Of a stretch of 64,000 bases of DNA, positions 45,045 through 54,082 are shown piece by piece. Position 1 is the first letter of the stretch. Each line of letters begins with the position of its first letter. The notes beneath the pieces were generated by a model. The model saw only the letters and a program-made list of their open reading frames with translations, did not search any database and was not told the DNA's origin. Source of the stretch: SHVO01 sp041919675 (GTDB lineage Bacteria; Pseudomonadota; Alphaproteobacteria; Rhodospirillales; Rhodospirillaceae); assembly GCA_041919675.1 (NCBI GenBank), contig JAYRTJ010000001.1:58745-122744 (forward strand), in the 5' to 3' direction. The position numbers and the translations under genes were made by a program.

Positions 45045-46022
45045 TTAGGCTTTCGTGACCGTCTGTTCGATGGTGCCGAAGATCGAGCGCCCGGCGCTAT
45101 CCATCATCTCGATGTGCACCGTATCGCCGAACTTCAGGAACGGCGTGCTCGCCTTGCCGTCTCGGATGGTCTCGATGCAGCGCACTTCGGCCAGGCATGA
45201 CGAGCCGACCTGTTCGTGGTTGCGGTTCGCCACGGTGCCGGAGCCGACAATCGTGCCCGCGCCCAGTTTACGCGTGCGCGCGACATGCGCGATCAGCTGG
45301 CGGAAATCGAAGGTGAGATCGATACCGGCGTTGGGTTTGCCGAACGCCTTGCCGCGCACGTGGCTGACCAGCGGCAGCGAAACCTTGCCGCCGTCCCAGG
45401 CGTCGCCCAGCTCGTCCGGCGTCACCGCCACCGGCGAGAAGGCCGTCGACGGCTTGCCCTGATAGAAGCCGAAGCCCTTGGCGAGCTCGGCCGGGATGAC
45501 GTTGCGCAACGTCACGTCGTTCACCAGCATCACCAGCTTGATGTGTTTCTCGGCTTCGATGGCGGTCGTGCTCATGGGCACGTCGTCGGTCACCACGGCC
45601 ACCTCGGCTTCGAGATCGATGCCCAGGTCCTCGGAAGTCGCGAGGATCGGATCGCGGGGGCCCAACATGTCGTCGCTGCCGCCCTGATAGACGAGGGGAT
45701 CGGTGTAGAAGGTCGCCGGCACTTCGGCGCCGCGCGCCTTGCGCACCAGTTCGACGTGCACGATGTAGGCGCTGCCGTCCACCCAGTGATACGCGCGGGG
45801 GAGGGGCGCGGCGCACTCCTGCGCCACAAACGGCTGGCGGTCCGCCGCTCCGCGCTCCAGCGCGTCGGCAAGGCTGCGAAGCTTAGGCTCCACCGCGCCC
45901 CAATTATCGAGCGCGCCCTGCATGGTCGGGGTGATCACCCGTGCATCCGTGTACCAGGTAAGATCGCGCGAAACCACCACGAGCCGCCCATCGCGGCCGT
46001 GTTTCAAAGACGCTAATTTCAT
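45045..46022 (-). CDS. fahA: Fumarylacetoacetate hydrolase
   Basis: A 325-residue fumarylacetoacetase-family protein with metal-binding residues in DLEAEVAVVTDD, then VMLVNDVTLRNVIP and GSGTVANRNHEQVGSSCLAE. It splits fumarylacetoacetate to fumarate and acetoacetate. Its start overlaps the stop of the VOC gene by four bases (ATGA), and maiA follows, so it is coupled to both. It resembles the bacterial FAA hydrolases of the homogentisate route. Confidence 0.88.
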   Translation of the reverse strand: MKLASLKHGRDGRLVVVSRDLTWYTDARVITPTMQGALDNWGAVEPKLRSLADALERGAADRQPFVAQECAAPLPRAYHWVDGSAYIVHVELVRKARGAEVPATFYTDPLVYQGGSDDMLGPRDPILATSEDLGIDLEAEVAVVTDDVPMSTTAIEAEKHIKLVMLVNDVTLRNVIPAELAKGFGFYQGKPSTAFSPVAVTPDELGDAWDGGKVSLPLVSHVRGKAFGKPNAGIDLTFDFRQLIAHVARTRKLGAGTIVGSGTVANRNHEQVGSSCLAEVRCIETIRDGKASTPFLKFGDTVHIEMMDSAGRSIFGTIEQTVTKA

Positions 46023-46582
46023 TTCCTGTTGGACTCTTTCTGATTGGCTTGGCGCGCTTTCTCATGCACCCAAGCGGCGTGTTGCGGCGCCTTCTTGGTG
46101 CGCGCCCATTCTTCTAGCATGGCCGGCGCCACGCGTTTCAATTCGGCATTCTCTTCGGCCGTCCCCGTGTCCACCGCCAGTTCGATGCGATGACCGTTCG
46201 GATCGAAGAAGTAGATCGACTTGAACACACCGTGATCCGTGGGGCCGACGACCTCGATCCCGCGCGCTTCCGCCTTTTCCTTCACGGCCAGCTGCGTTTC
46301 AAGGCTATCGACCTTGAAGGCGATATGTTGCACCCAGGCCGGCGTGTTTTCGTCACGGCCCATGGTCTTCTGTTCGGGCAGCTCGAAGAAGGCAAGCACG
46401 TTGCCGTTCCCCGCGTCCAGGAAGATGTGGAAATAAGGATCGTAAGCGCCGGTGGACGGCACATGGTCCTCGGCAAAGGCGGTCGTGAAGTCCATGCCCA
46501 GAAGGCCCCGGTAGAACTCCACGGTCTCCTTGGCGTCCTTGCACCGGTAGGCGACGTGATGAATGCCTTTCAGCATCGTCAT
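46019..46582 (-). CDS. VOC-family protein in the tyrosine pathway
   Basis: A 187-residue vicinal-oxygen-chelate protein. Metal ligand positions look intact: His in IHHVAY (8/9), H86 in VQHIAF and E134 in HRIELAV, an extradiol-dioxygenase or glyoxalase-like set. A helical C-terminal tail (about 145-187) is added. It lies between hpd and fahA, the place where homogentisate dioxygenase (hmgA) would be expected, and no hmgA is seen in the window. It may supply the ring-cleavage step or a related function, but this is inference. Gap to hpd is only 12 bases. Confidence 0.75.
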   Translation of the reverse strand: MTMLKGIHHVAYRCKDAKETVEFYRGLLGMDFTTAFAEDHVPSTGAYDPYFHIFLDAGNGNVLAFFELPEQKTMGRDENTPAWVQHIAFKVDSLETQLAVKEKAEARGIEVVGPTDHGVFKSIYFFDPNGHRIELAVDTGTAEENAELKRVAPAMLEEWARTKKAPQHAAWVHEKARQANQKESNRK

Positions 46583-46594
46583 GGAACGGTCCTT

Positions 46595-47674
46595 TTATTT
46601 GGGCTGCAGCACGCCGCGGCGAATCTGATCCTCTTCGATGGATTCGAACAGCGCCTTGAAGTTGCCTTCGCCGAACCCTTCATCGCCCTTGCGCTGGATG
46701 ATCTCGAAGAAAATCGGCCCGATCATCGTATCGGTGAAGATCTGCAGCAAGAGGCGCGGGCCGCCTTCGGTGGTGCCGTCCAGGAGAAGGCCGCGGCTTT
46801 TGAGCTGGGCGACGTCTTCGCCATGCCCCGGCAGACGGCTTTCGATCATGTCGTAGTAGGTCGCCGGCGGAGGATCCATGAAGCGCACGCCCTTGGCCTT
46901 CAGGGTGTCGAAGGTCTTGTAGATGTCGTTCGTGGACATCGCGATATGCTGAATGCCTTCGCCGCGATAGAGGCGCAGGTACTCTTCGATCTGGCTTTGA
47001 TCGTCGATCGACTCATTGATGGGGATCTTGATCTTGCCGCACGGCGCGGTCATGGCGCGCGACTTCAATGCGGTTTGTTTGCCTTCGATGTCGAAATAGC
47101 GAATCTCGCGGAAATTGAACAGGCGCGAATAGTACTCGGCCCAGAAGTCCATGCGGCCCTTGTAGACGTTGTTGGTCAGATGATCGATCTCGGTGAGGCC
47201 CGCGCCGGCCGTATCCTTCACGGTCTCGTCGAACACGAAGTCGACGTCGTAGATCGAGCCCTTCTTGTAGCGGTCGACGAAATAGATCTGGCTGCCGCCG
47301 ATCCCTTCAATGGCGGGGATGTTCAGTTCCATCGGTCCGGCCGAGCTCGGCACGTCCGCCGCGCCCAGTTCCAGGGCGCGCTTGTGCGCATAGGCGGCGT
47401 CTTCCACGCGGAAGGCCATCGCGACGGCCGACGGACCATGCTCGCGCGCGAAGCGGGCGGCGCGGCTTTTCGGCTCGGCGTTGACCAGGAAGTTGATGTC
47501 GCCCTGGCGGTACAAGGTCACGTCCTTCGAACGGTGGCGCGCCACTTTCACGAAGCCCAGCATTTCGAACACTTTGCCCAGGTGCGCCGGATCCGGCGCC
47601 GTGTATTCGACGAATTCGAAACCGTCCGTGCCCATGGGATTGGCGGTCGAGATGAGGGATGAGGGGGCGAGCAT
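46595..47674 (-). CDS. hpd: 4-hydroxyphenylpyruvate dioxygenase
   Basis: A 359-residue HPPD that turns 4-hydroxyphenylpyruvate into homogentisate. Two VOC domains carry the Fe(II) ligands His in EIDHLTNNV, His in IQHIAMST and Glu in PIFFEIIQR. The C-terminal region (EGNFKALFESIEEDQ) is conserved in the family. ATG 47674 has GGAGG four bases upstream. It is the first gene of the tyrosine-degradation unit and is divergent from an AsnC/Lrp regulator, which probably controls it. Confidence 0.9.
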   Translation of the reverse strand: MLAPSSLISTANPMGTDGFEFVEYTAPDPAHLGKVFEMLGFVKVARHRSKDVTLYRQGDINFLVNAEPKSRAARFAREHGPSAVAMAFRVEDAAYAHKRALELGAADVPSSAGPMELNIPAIEGIGGSQIYFVDRYKKGSIYDVDFVFDETVKDTAGAGLTEIDHLTNNVYKGRMDFWAEYYSRLFNFREIRYFDIEGKQTALKSRAMTAPCGKIKIPINESIDDQSQIEEYLRLYRGEGIQHIAMSTNDIYKTFDTLKAKGVRFMDPPPATYYDMIESRLPGHGEDVAQLKSRGLLLDGTTEGGPRLLLQIFTDTMIGPIFFEIIQRKGDEGFGEGNFKALFESIEEDQIRRGVLQPK

Positions 47675-47776
47675 GGAACCTCCGCGGAAGGGATGTGAGT
47701 TGAGTCCACAACAATAGCGCTGGAGCCCCGCTACTTTGTTGCTAAGATCGGCCGGCGCGGTATAGGTGAGGCATAA

Positions 47777-47806
47777 AATTGCGCGTAATATAGAAAACGC
47801 GCAATT
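47777..47806. promoter_or_regulatory. Palindromic operator before the AsnC/Lrp gene
   Basis: AATTGCGCGT (47777-47786) and ACGCGCAATT (47797-47806) are exact inverted repeats around a 10-base AT-rich spacer. The site ends just before the GGAGGA ribosome site of the AsnC/Lrp gene and lies in the divergent region to hpd, so it probably binds that regulator. Confidence 0.75.
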
Positions 47807-47815
47807 GGAGGAGCC

Positions 47816-48295
47816 ATGGCGCTGGACGCATTCGATCTCAGGATTCTCGCCGCGCTGCAGGAGAACGGCGGCCTCTCCAATCTCGAACTCGCCAAAAAGG
47901 TGGGGCTGTCGCCCTCGCCGTGCCTGCGCCGGGTCCGCGCGCTCGAGGAGCAGGGCATCATCCTGGGCTATCAGGCGCTCATCGATCGCCGCGCCATCGG
48001 CCTCGGGATCAGGGCCTTCGTTGAACTAAAACTTGAGCGCCAATCGGAAGCCGCCACTGAAAAGTTCATCGCCCGCGTGAAACGCCTGCCGGAGGTTATT
48101 TCCTGCTACCTGATGACCGGATCTCACGACTACCTCCTGGATGTCGTGACCGTGGACATGGAGGCCTACTCCGAATTCACCACCAAGAAGCTCATCTCGC
48201 TGCCCGGCGTCGCCGAAGTGCGCTCCGGCTTCGTGCTCAAGGAAATCAGTCATCGCGGCTCGCTGCCGCTGGATCACTTGAAAGCCGCCCGATGA
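47816..48295 (+). CDS. AsnC/Lrp-family transcriptional regulator
   Basis: A 159-residue Lrp-type regulator. An N-terminal helix-turn-helix (LDAFDLRILAALQENGGLSNLELAKKVGLSPSPCLRRVRALEEQG) is followed by a RAM/ASNC effector domain (IRAFVELKLERQSEAAT...). It is divergent from hpd, so it likely senses tyrosine or another amino acid and controls the tyrosine-breakdown genes. GGAGGA lies four bases before ATG, immediately after a perfect palindrome. Its stop overlaps the start of the GNAT gene. Confidence 0.88.
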   Translation: MALDAFDLRILAALQENGGLSNLELAKKVGLSPSPCLRRVRALEEQGIILGYQALIDRRAIGLGIRAFVELKLERQSEAATEKFIARVKRLPEVISCYLMTGSHDYLLDVVTVDMEAYSEFTTKKLISLPGVAEVRSGFVLKEISHRGSLPLDHLKAAR

Positions 48296-48768
48296 GGCCG
48301 CAGCCCATCTCCGCCGCCGCTGAAGCCGCGGTGCTCGCGCTCAACAATCTCAATGCCCAAGAGCTCTCGTGGCTCGAACGGCCCGCCTTGCGCTCCATCG
48401 TCGTGCAGGCTTTCTATGCAAAGGCCGTCGGCAACCTGGACGCCTTCCTGCTGGCGCTCGATCACACCGCGGACTACGACAGTCCCAACTACGCTTGGTT
48501 AAAAGCGCGTTTCGAGCGCTTCATCTATGTGGACCGTATCGCGGTGGCCGCCGCCGCGCGCGGGCGCGGCCTCGCCCGCCTGCTTTACGAAGACTTGTTC
48601 CAACAAACGCAAGCGGCCGGTTACCGTCTCGTGGTGTGCGAGGTCAACACGAGGCCTCCCAATCCCGGCTCCGATGCCTTCCATGCGGCGCTGGGTTTCA
48701 CCGAAATCGGCCGCGCGGATTTGCCGGGGCGCGACAAGAGCGTGCGTTATCTCGCCCGCCGGTTTTGA
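48292..48768 (+). CDS. GNAT-family N-acetyltransferase
   Basis: A 158-residue GNAT protein with the acetyl-CoA-binding motif VAVAAAARGRGLARLLYEDLF (R/Q-x-x-G-x-G/A). A C-terminal ALGFTEIGRADL is typical. It overlaps the AsnC/Lrp gene by four bases (ATGA), so the two are co-translated, and the MFS gene lies close downstream. The acceptor is unknown. Confidence 0.8.
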   Translation: MRPQPISAAAEAAVLALNNLNAQELSWLERPALRSIVVQAFYAKAVGNLDAFLLALDHTADYDSPNYAWLKARFERFIYVDRIAVAAAARGRGLARLLYEDLFQQTQAAGYRLVVCEVNTRPPNPGSDAFHAALGFTEIGRADLPGRDKSVRYLARRF

Positions 48769-48791
48769 AGGTCCTGTTTTACGGAAGATCT

Positions 48792-50021
48792 ATGACTCAA
48801 GGCGCTCCCGCACCGGTCTGGATCGCGTTCGGCACCTCCGAATACCGCCGCACAGGCCTCGCCTTTTTTCTCGCGGGCTTCGCGACCTTTTCGCTCCTTT
48901 ATTGCGTGCAGCCCCTGCTGCCGCTTTTTGCCGAGGAATTCGCCGTCTCGCCCGCGCAAAGTTCGCTGACCCTCTCGCTGGCTACGGGGGCGCTCGCGTT
49001 CTCGGTGACGGCGGCGGGCGCGTTCTCGCAAGGCATCGGCCGGCGCGGCCTGATGTTCGCGTCCATAACGAGCGCCGCGCTGCTTCAACTCCTCGCCAGT
49101 GTCGCGCCGGATTGGCACATGCTGCTGGCCGCCCGTGCGCTGGAAGGCTTCGTGCTTGGCGGACTTCCCGCCGTCGCCATGGCTTATCTCGCCGAGGAGA
49201 TCGAGCCCGCGCACCTCGGTAAATCCATGGGGCTCTATGTCGCGGGCACGGCGTTCGGCGGCATGATGGGCCGCATCGGCATGGGCGTGCTCACCGAGTG
49301 GGTCTCCTGGCGCCCGGCGCTCGCGCTGTTCGCGGCTTGCTGTTGCGCCGCCGCCCTCGGGTTTCGCTTGCTCCTTCCGCCCTCACGCAACTTCGTGCGG
49401 CGGCCGGGCTTAGGTCCAAGGTTTCACTTCAAAACGTTCCGCCATCACCTCGCGAACCGCGGCCTCCTACGCATCTACGCCAGCGCGTTTCTTTCGATGA
49501 GCGTCTTTGTCACGCTCTACAACTACATGACGTTCCGCCTGACCGAGGCGCCTTATCTCCTCAGCCAGACCGTCATCAGCATGGTCTTTCTCATCTACGG
49601 CTTCGGCGTCGTGTCGTCGTCCATGGGCGGAATGCTCTCGGATAAGTTCGGCGGCCGGCCGCTGCTCATCTTCTCCTACGGCTTTATGCTCATCGGCGTG
49701 CTGATCACGCTGGCCGCCAATCTCACGCTCATCATCATCGGGCTGACGGTCATGACGATCGCCTTCTTTATCGTGCATGCGGTCGGCAGCGGGTCCATCG
49801 GGCCGCTTTCAGACGGCGCGAAAGCCCATGCCTCCGCGCTTTATCTCCTGTTCTACTATCTCGGCTCCAGCGTCAGCGGCACCGCCGGCGGCTGGTTCTG
49901 GGAGCACGGCGGATGGGCCGCCGTCGCCGCGTTCGCCGGGACAAGCTGCGTCCTGGGGCTCGCCCTCGCGTTGTCCACCCGGGCGCGGCCGCGTGGGCCG
50001 GCGGCGCCTATCGACGCATGA
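48792..50021 (+). CDS. MFS transporter (YnfM-like)
   Basis: A 409-residue major facilitator with about 12 helices. Its loop 2-3 reads FSQGIGRRGLMFAS; loop 8-9 is MLSDKFGGRPLLIF, the MFS signature. It resembles the YnfM/arabinose-efflux group of exporters. ATG 48792 is chosen because reading upstream only extends into the acetyltransferase sequence in another frame. It is part of the AsnC/Lrp-GNAT-MFS run and ends next to a convergent small membrane protein. Confidence 0.8.
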   Translation: MTQGAPAPVWIAFGTSEYRRTGLAFFLAGFATFSLLYCVQPLLPLFAEEFAVSPAQSSLTLSLATGALAFSVTAAGAFSQGIGRRGLMFASITSAALLQLLASVAPDWHMLLAARALEGFVLGGLPAVAMAYLAEEIEPAHLGKSMGLYVAGTAFGGMMGRIGMGVLTEWVSWRPALALFAACCCAAALGFRLLLPPSRNFVRRPGLGPRFHFKTFRHHLANRGLLRIYASAFLSMSVFVTLYNYMTFRLTEAPYLLSQTVISMVFLIYGFGVVSSSMGGMLSDKFGGRPLLIFSYGFMLIGVLITLAANLTLIIIGLTVMTIAFFIVHAVGSGSIGPLSDGAKAHASALYLLFYYLGSSVSGTAGGWFWEHGGWAAVAAFAGTSCVLGLALALSTRARPRGPAAPIDA

Positions 50022-50022
50022 G

Positions 50023-50322
50023 TCAACTGTTGACGCCCACCGCGAACGCAGCGCACAGCAGCACGAGGTACATCGCGCCGCCGATGATATTGGCGACAAA
50101 GCCGTGGCCGCGCGCCCGCACGGGATCAAGAGTCGTATAAAGATAGCCGCCGACGGCGCCCGCGGGGATCGAAAGCCCTAAAGGCAGCAGCCACTCCGTA
50201 TCCGGAACGCCGCTTTCCAGTCCGGCGCGCAGATAAATAAGAACCAGAAACAGCCCCAGGACAGAACCCCAGACCATACGCGGCAATTTCTTGGGCGGTT
50301 TGTAGAACAGGCGCTGTCTCAT
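50023..50322 (-). CDS. Small membrane protein, unknown function
   Basis: A 99-residue protein from ATG 50322 (AGGGGG upstream) with about three predicted membrane helices (MVWGSVLGLFLVLIYL; WLLPLGLSIPAGAVGGYLY; FVANIIGGAMYLVLLCAAFAVGV). No family recognised. It ends one base from the convergent MFS stop. A longer frame up to 50433 has no supporting ribosome site. Confidence 0.6.
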   Translation of the reverse strand: MRQRLFYKPPKKLPRMVWGSVLGLFLVLIYLRAGLESGVPDTEWLLPLGLSIPAGAVGGYLYTTLDPVRARGHGFVANIIGGAMYLVLLCAAFAVGVNS

Positions 50323-50502
50323 GCGCGGATTCCCCCTGACGTGAACAACAAAAGAATCGGCGGCACTGGTGCCGGGCCCCGCTATCGCGGTTAAATCGGG
50401 CGAAAATGAGACGCAGGACGTAAGCTTTCGCATCCGTTGAAACGGTGTCGCTAACCCTTCCGATTCCGCGTAATCTTTCGCGCTTCAAGGGAAGGGGAAC
50501 CC

Positions 50503-50910
50503 ATGACAATCGAACGCCACAGCGCCGTGCCCGGCGTGTTCAGTTTCCAGATGGGCGGCAAGTCCATCTTCTCGACCGTGACCGCTTCGCGCCGTTCGAA
50601 GATGATCTTCGTGGCGGGCCAGCTTTCTACCGGCCGGAACGGCGAAGTCGTCGGCGCGGGCGACATGCGGGCGCAAGTCCGGCAGGTGTGCGAGAACATC
50701 AGGGCCGCATTGAAAGCCGCCGGCGCCACGTTGGAGGATGTCGTGCAGACATCGACCTTCGTGACCGATTGGAGCAAGTTCCGCGAAGCCATCGACGTGC
50801 GTCAGGAGTATCTGGGCAACGCCCAGCCGACCAGCACAACCGTTCAGGTCATCGCGCTCGCGCATCCCGATTACATGGTCGAGATCAGCGCCATCGCCAT
50901 GATCGCATGA
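50503..50910 (+). CDS. RidA/YjgF-family protein
   Basis: A 135-residue RidA-family protein with the trimer fold motifs FVAGQLSTGRNGEVV and VQTSTFVTDWSKFREA. RidA proteins hydrolyse reactive enamine/imine products. The Arg of canonical RidA near the C-terminus is not clearly kept, so it may be a divergent subgroup (Rid2-7 type). ATG 50503 follows AAGGGAAGGGG. It lies next to the DrrAB-type exporter without obvious link. Confidence 0.8.
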   Translation: MTIERHSAVPGVFSFQMGGKSIFSTVTASRRSKMIFVAGQLSTGRNGEVVGAGDMRAQVRQVCENIRAALKAAGATLEDVVQTSTFVTDWSKFREAIDVRQEYLGNAQPTSTTVQVIALAHPDYMVEISAIAMIA

Positions 50911-50920
50911 GCGTGTCTGG

Positions 50921-51724
50921 TTAGCGCCGCAAGTAAAGCCACAGCGTCAGCGGCGCCATCACCACCGTCAGGATCGCCGGCGCGAGCAGCGCCATGACGA
51001 CATCAATGGTCGTCGCGCCGCCGTTCATGAGGCCTCTGACCGCGGTCGTCATCAGCGTCACCGGGTTCACGTTCACAAACGCGCGCAGCCATCCCGGCAT
51101 CGTGGCGGGATCGACCATGATGTTGGACGCGAAGACCAGCGGGAACAGGAACGTGAAACCGGCCGTCATGACGGTCATGGGCGTGCGGATCAGAAGGCCG
51201 AGCACGATGAAGATCCAGCCCATGCCGAAGCCGATCGCAAACAGCATCAGGAACGCCGCCACGACGCCGAAGACACCTGCGCCAGGCCGGTAACCCAGCG
51301 CGAGACCGATGGACAGGATGATCGCGCCCGCGATCAGGTGACGCAGTACGTCGCCGACCATGAGCCCGGCGAACGGCGAAAGCGACCAGATCGGCAGCGA
51401 GCGGAAACGGTCGAACAGGCCTTTCGACAGATCCGTGGAAAGTCCCATGCCGGAATAGACCGCATTGAAACTCACGGTCTGCACCAGGATGCCGGGGATG
51501 AACACTTGCAGATATTGCGCCGGGCTTCCGGCAAGCGCGCCGCCGAAGACAAACGTGAACAGCAGGGTGAACATGATCGGTGTCATGACCAGGTCGAACA
51601 TCTGTTCGGGCACGTAGCGGAATTTCAACGCCGCGCGCCAGCCGAAGACCAGCGCGTTCGAGAGGCCTGACGGCTTCGGCGGCCGGGCGACACCCAGCAG
51701 GATCGTGGACGAGGCGTCGTTCAT
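50921..51724 (-). CDS. ABC-2 type exporter, permease subunit (DrrB-like)
   Basis: A 267-residue membrane protein with six helices and the ABC-2 pattern (PGILVQTVSFNAVYSGMGLSTDLSKGLFDRFRSLPI, a conserved cytoplasmic segment). It resembles daunorubicin-resistance DrrB. Its ATG overlaps the stop of the ATPase gene (51721) by four bases, so the two form one transporter. The substrate could be a drug, lipid or polymer; not known. Confidence 0.85.
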   Translation of the reverse strand: MNDASSTILLGVARPPKPSGLSNALVFGWRAALKFRYVPEQMFDLVMTPIMFTLLFTFVFGGALAGSPAQYLQVFIPGILVQTVSFNAVYSGMGLSTDLSKGLFDRFRSLPIWSLSPFAGLMVGDVLRHLIAGAIILSIGLALGYRPGAGVFGVVAAFLMLFAIGFGMGWIFIVLGLLIRTPMTVMTAGFTFLFPLVFASNIMVDPATMPGWLRAFVNVNPVTLMTTAVRGLMNGGATTIDVVMALLAPAILTVVMAPLTLWLYLRR

Positions 51725-52683
51725 TGTTTCTGCTCCTCTCGGGCGCGCTCGCGGCCCGTCAGGCTGAAGAACACTTCATCCAGGCTCGGCGATCCAAGCG
51801 CGAAGTCCGACACGTCGATGCCTTGCGCGGCCAGTGCGGCGACCGCATCGGCTGCGGCGGCCGGCGATCCGGCCACGACGGCCAGTTCTCCGCCCTCGGC
51901 GCTGCGCCGTACGTTATGGCCCAAGCGTTGCTCGAGGATCTTCACCGCGTCTTCAATGCGGGTGTGATCCTCGATATGCACATGCAGGAAGCCCGAGCCG
52001 ACTTGCGCCTTCAGTTCGCGGCTGGTGCCCTCGGCGATCTTCTTGCCTTTGTCGATCACCGCGATGCGCGCGGCCAATTGGTCGGCTTCTTCGAGATACT
52101 GCGTGGTGAGGAGGATCGTGACGCCGGCGTTCGCGAGGCGGCGGATCATTTTCCACACCGACTGGCGCGCCGACGGGTCGAGGCCGGTGGTCGGCTCGTC
52201 CAGGAACAAGACGCCCGGCGTCACCACCAGCGACGCGGCGATATCGAGACGGCGGCGCATGCCGCCCGAGTAATCCTTCACCTGGCGCGCGGCCGCATCG
52301 GTGAGTTCAAAGGCGGCCAGCAGATCGTCGGCGCGTTTCTTGGCGCCCGCACCTCGGAACCCCCACAGGCGCGCCAGCAGCACCAGGTTGTCGCGGCCCG
52401 TCAGGTCTTCATCGAGCGAGGCGAACTGGCCGGTCATGGCGATGGCCGCGCGCACGTCGGCGGGCGCGGCGATGAGGTCGTGGCCCATCACGGTTGCCGA
52501 TCCGCCGTCCGGGCGCGACAGCGTGGCGAGCATGCGCATGAGGGTGGTTTTTCCGGCGCCGTTGGGCCCCAGGATGGCGAAAATCATGCCGCGCGGCACG
52601 TCGAGATCGATGCCGTCCACGGCATGGACCTCGCCGAAGCGCTTGATGAGCCCGCGCGCGGCGATGGCGAGTTGGTCGTTCAT
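51721..52683 (-). CDS. ABC exporter ATPase subunit (DrrA-like)
   Basis: A 320-residue ABC ATPase with Walker A GPNGAGKTT, signature SGGMRRRLDIAASL and Walker B FLDEPTTGLDPSAR. The C-terminal extension (AEGGELAVVAGSPAAAADAV...) is typical of DrrA-type subunits. ATG 52683 is used. It precedes the permease with a four-base overlap. Confidence 0.88.
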   Translation of the reverse strand: MNDQLAIAARGLIKRFGEVHAVDGIDLDVPRGMIFAILGPNGAGKTTLMRMLATLSRPDGGSATVMGHDLIAAPADVRAAIAMTGQFASLDEDLTGRDNLVLLARLWGFRGAGAKKRADDLLAAFELTDAAARQVKDYSGGMRRRLDIAASLVVTPGVLFLDEPTTGLDPSARQSVWKMIRRLANAGVTILLTTQYLEEADQLAARIAVIDKGKKIAEGTSRELKAQVGSGFLHVHIEDHTRIEDAVKILEQRLGHNVRRSAEGGELAVVAGSPAAAADAVAALAAQGIDVSDFALGSPSLDEVFFSLTGRERAREEQKQ

Positions 52684-52957
52684 AGTGGGTTTTTTCCCCG
52701 GGACTGGGCGCCGAGAATACCGGCCTGTCTCGTTCCCTCAAGGCGGAAAACGGGAAGGGCTTATGCCTCGGTGTCGGCGCCGCGCTTGACCCTATACCCG
52801 CCGCGCCCTCCGGAAAGGGAAAATTCTTCCCCTAAGGGCGCTTTTCGTAGGAGGCGGTTAACCCCCAAGAGGCGTATATAATGCGGAAGGGAGCGGCCGC
52901 ATTGACCCACGGGCGGCCCTTACTAGGTTGGGGAGCGACCTAAAAGGAAAGACGGGT

Positions 52958-54082
52958 ATGAACAGCTTTGCGAAGGCCGTCCTGGCCGCCGTTACATTGG
53001 CTTTCACCGGCGCGGTTTTCGCGCCGACGGCCGGCGCCGATAGTATCGAGCCGCGTATTAAGGATCGGCGAATCGGCTATGCCATGACGCGCCGCGCCTG
53101 GGCCGTGCACCGCACGCCCGGCTTCAAGGTCGAATGCCCGAACGGTCTCAACGATGGTCCGCGCGAACAGTTCGCCCAACTCTTCCCGCAGGACAAAGGC
53201 CAGAAGTGGTCGCTTGAGCAAAGCCAACTCGCCCGCGAAGGCGACATCTATTTCCCGGGGCGCAGCGAAGACGGCTTCGTTTTCAAGGAAGCTCAAGGCA
53301 AGATCGCGCCCGGCCTCAATCTCGACGGAAAAACCGACGCCAACGACTTCACCGACACGGACGGCGTGAAGGGCGTCGACAACCAACTTTTCCGCGCGCT
53401 CGGCTGCTTGGCCGGTTGGAACGGCGACGGCATCCCGTTCATCAATTTCCAGGACACGACTTATCTCCGCCGCCACATCTCGAACCGCTACATGTTCGAG
53501 ATCAGCGAGGTCGACGATCTCGTCAACGATCCGGACGTCACGGTCACCACCTACCGCGGTCTCGATCCGCTTTTGTCGGACGCCACCGGCGACGGCTTCG
53601 TTCCGGGCGGGACGCAGCGTGTCGATGAACGCTTCGGCAAGATCTACCAGGCGCGCCTGAAGGGTAAGATCGTCGACGGCGTGCTGATCACGAACGAACC
53701 CGTCGACGGCCTCATCCCGAACTCGATTGCCTTCGACACCAGCGGCCACCAATTGCTGCGCGGCATGCAGTTCCATCTCAAGCTGACGCCGGACCGCGCG
53801 TCGGGGATCATCGGCGGCTATGCCGACATCTACAGCTGGATGCTGCAATTCAAGACCAGCTGGGGCACGCATCACGCCGCTTACGGTCAAGTCGCGTCGC
53901 AGTCCCTGACCCGCGCGATGTACCGTCTCGCCGATGGGTATCCGGATCGGACCGGCCAGAACACGGCGCTTTCCGCCGCGCTCGATGGCGATTGGATCCA
54001 GGTCTATATCGAGCATCCGCCGAAAGCCGTGGCGGCCGATCAGGCCGTGCCCGCCTCGCCGATCGCGGCAACGCAGCGCTAA
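52958..54082 (+). CDS. Secreted protein with possible Ca-binding segment, unknown function
   Basis: A 374-residue protein from ATG 52958 (AAGGAAAG upstream), signal peptide 1-27 (PTAGAD). A segment NLDGKTDANDFTDTDGVKGVDN (121-142) is Asp-rich and looks like a calcium-binding loop. A Cys at about 60 and several Trp-rich stretches follow; the C-terminus has WGTHHAAYGQVASQSL. I do not recognise the family. It stands alone, with a hairpin after the stop. A periplasmic or extracellular role is inferred. Confidence 0.65.
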   Translation: MNSFAKAVLAAVTLAFTGAVFAPTAGADSIEPRIKDRRIGYAMTRRAWAVHRTPGFKVECPNGLNDGPREQFAQLFPQDKGQKWSLEQSQLAREGDIYFPGRSEDGFVFKEAQGKIAPGLNLDGKTDANDFTDTDGVKGVDNQLFRALGCLAGWNGDGIPFINFQDTTYLRRHISNRYMFEISEVDDLVNDPDVTVTTYRGLDPLLSDATGDGFVPGGTQRVDERFGKIYQARLKGKIVDGVLITNEPVDGLIPNSIAFDTSGHQLLRGMQFHLKLTPDRASGIIGGYADIYSWMLQFKTSWGTHHAAYGQVASQSLTRAMYRLADGYPDRTGQNTALSAALDGDWIQVYIEHPPKAVAADQAVPASPIAATQR

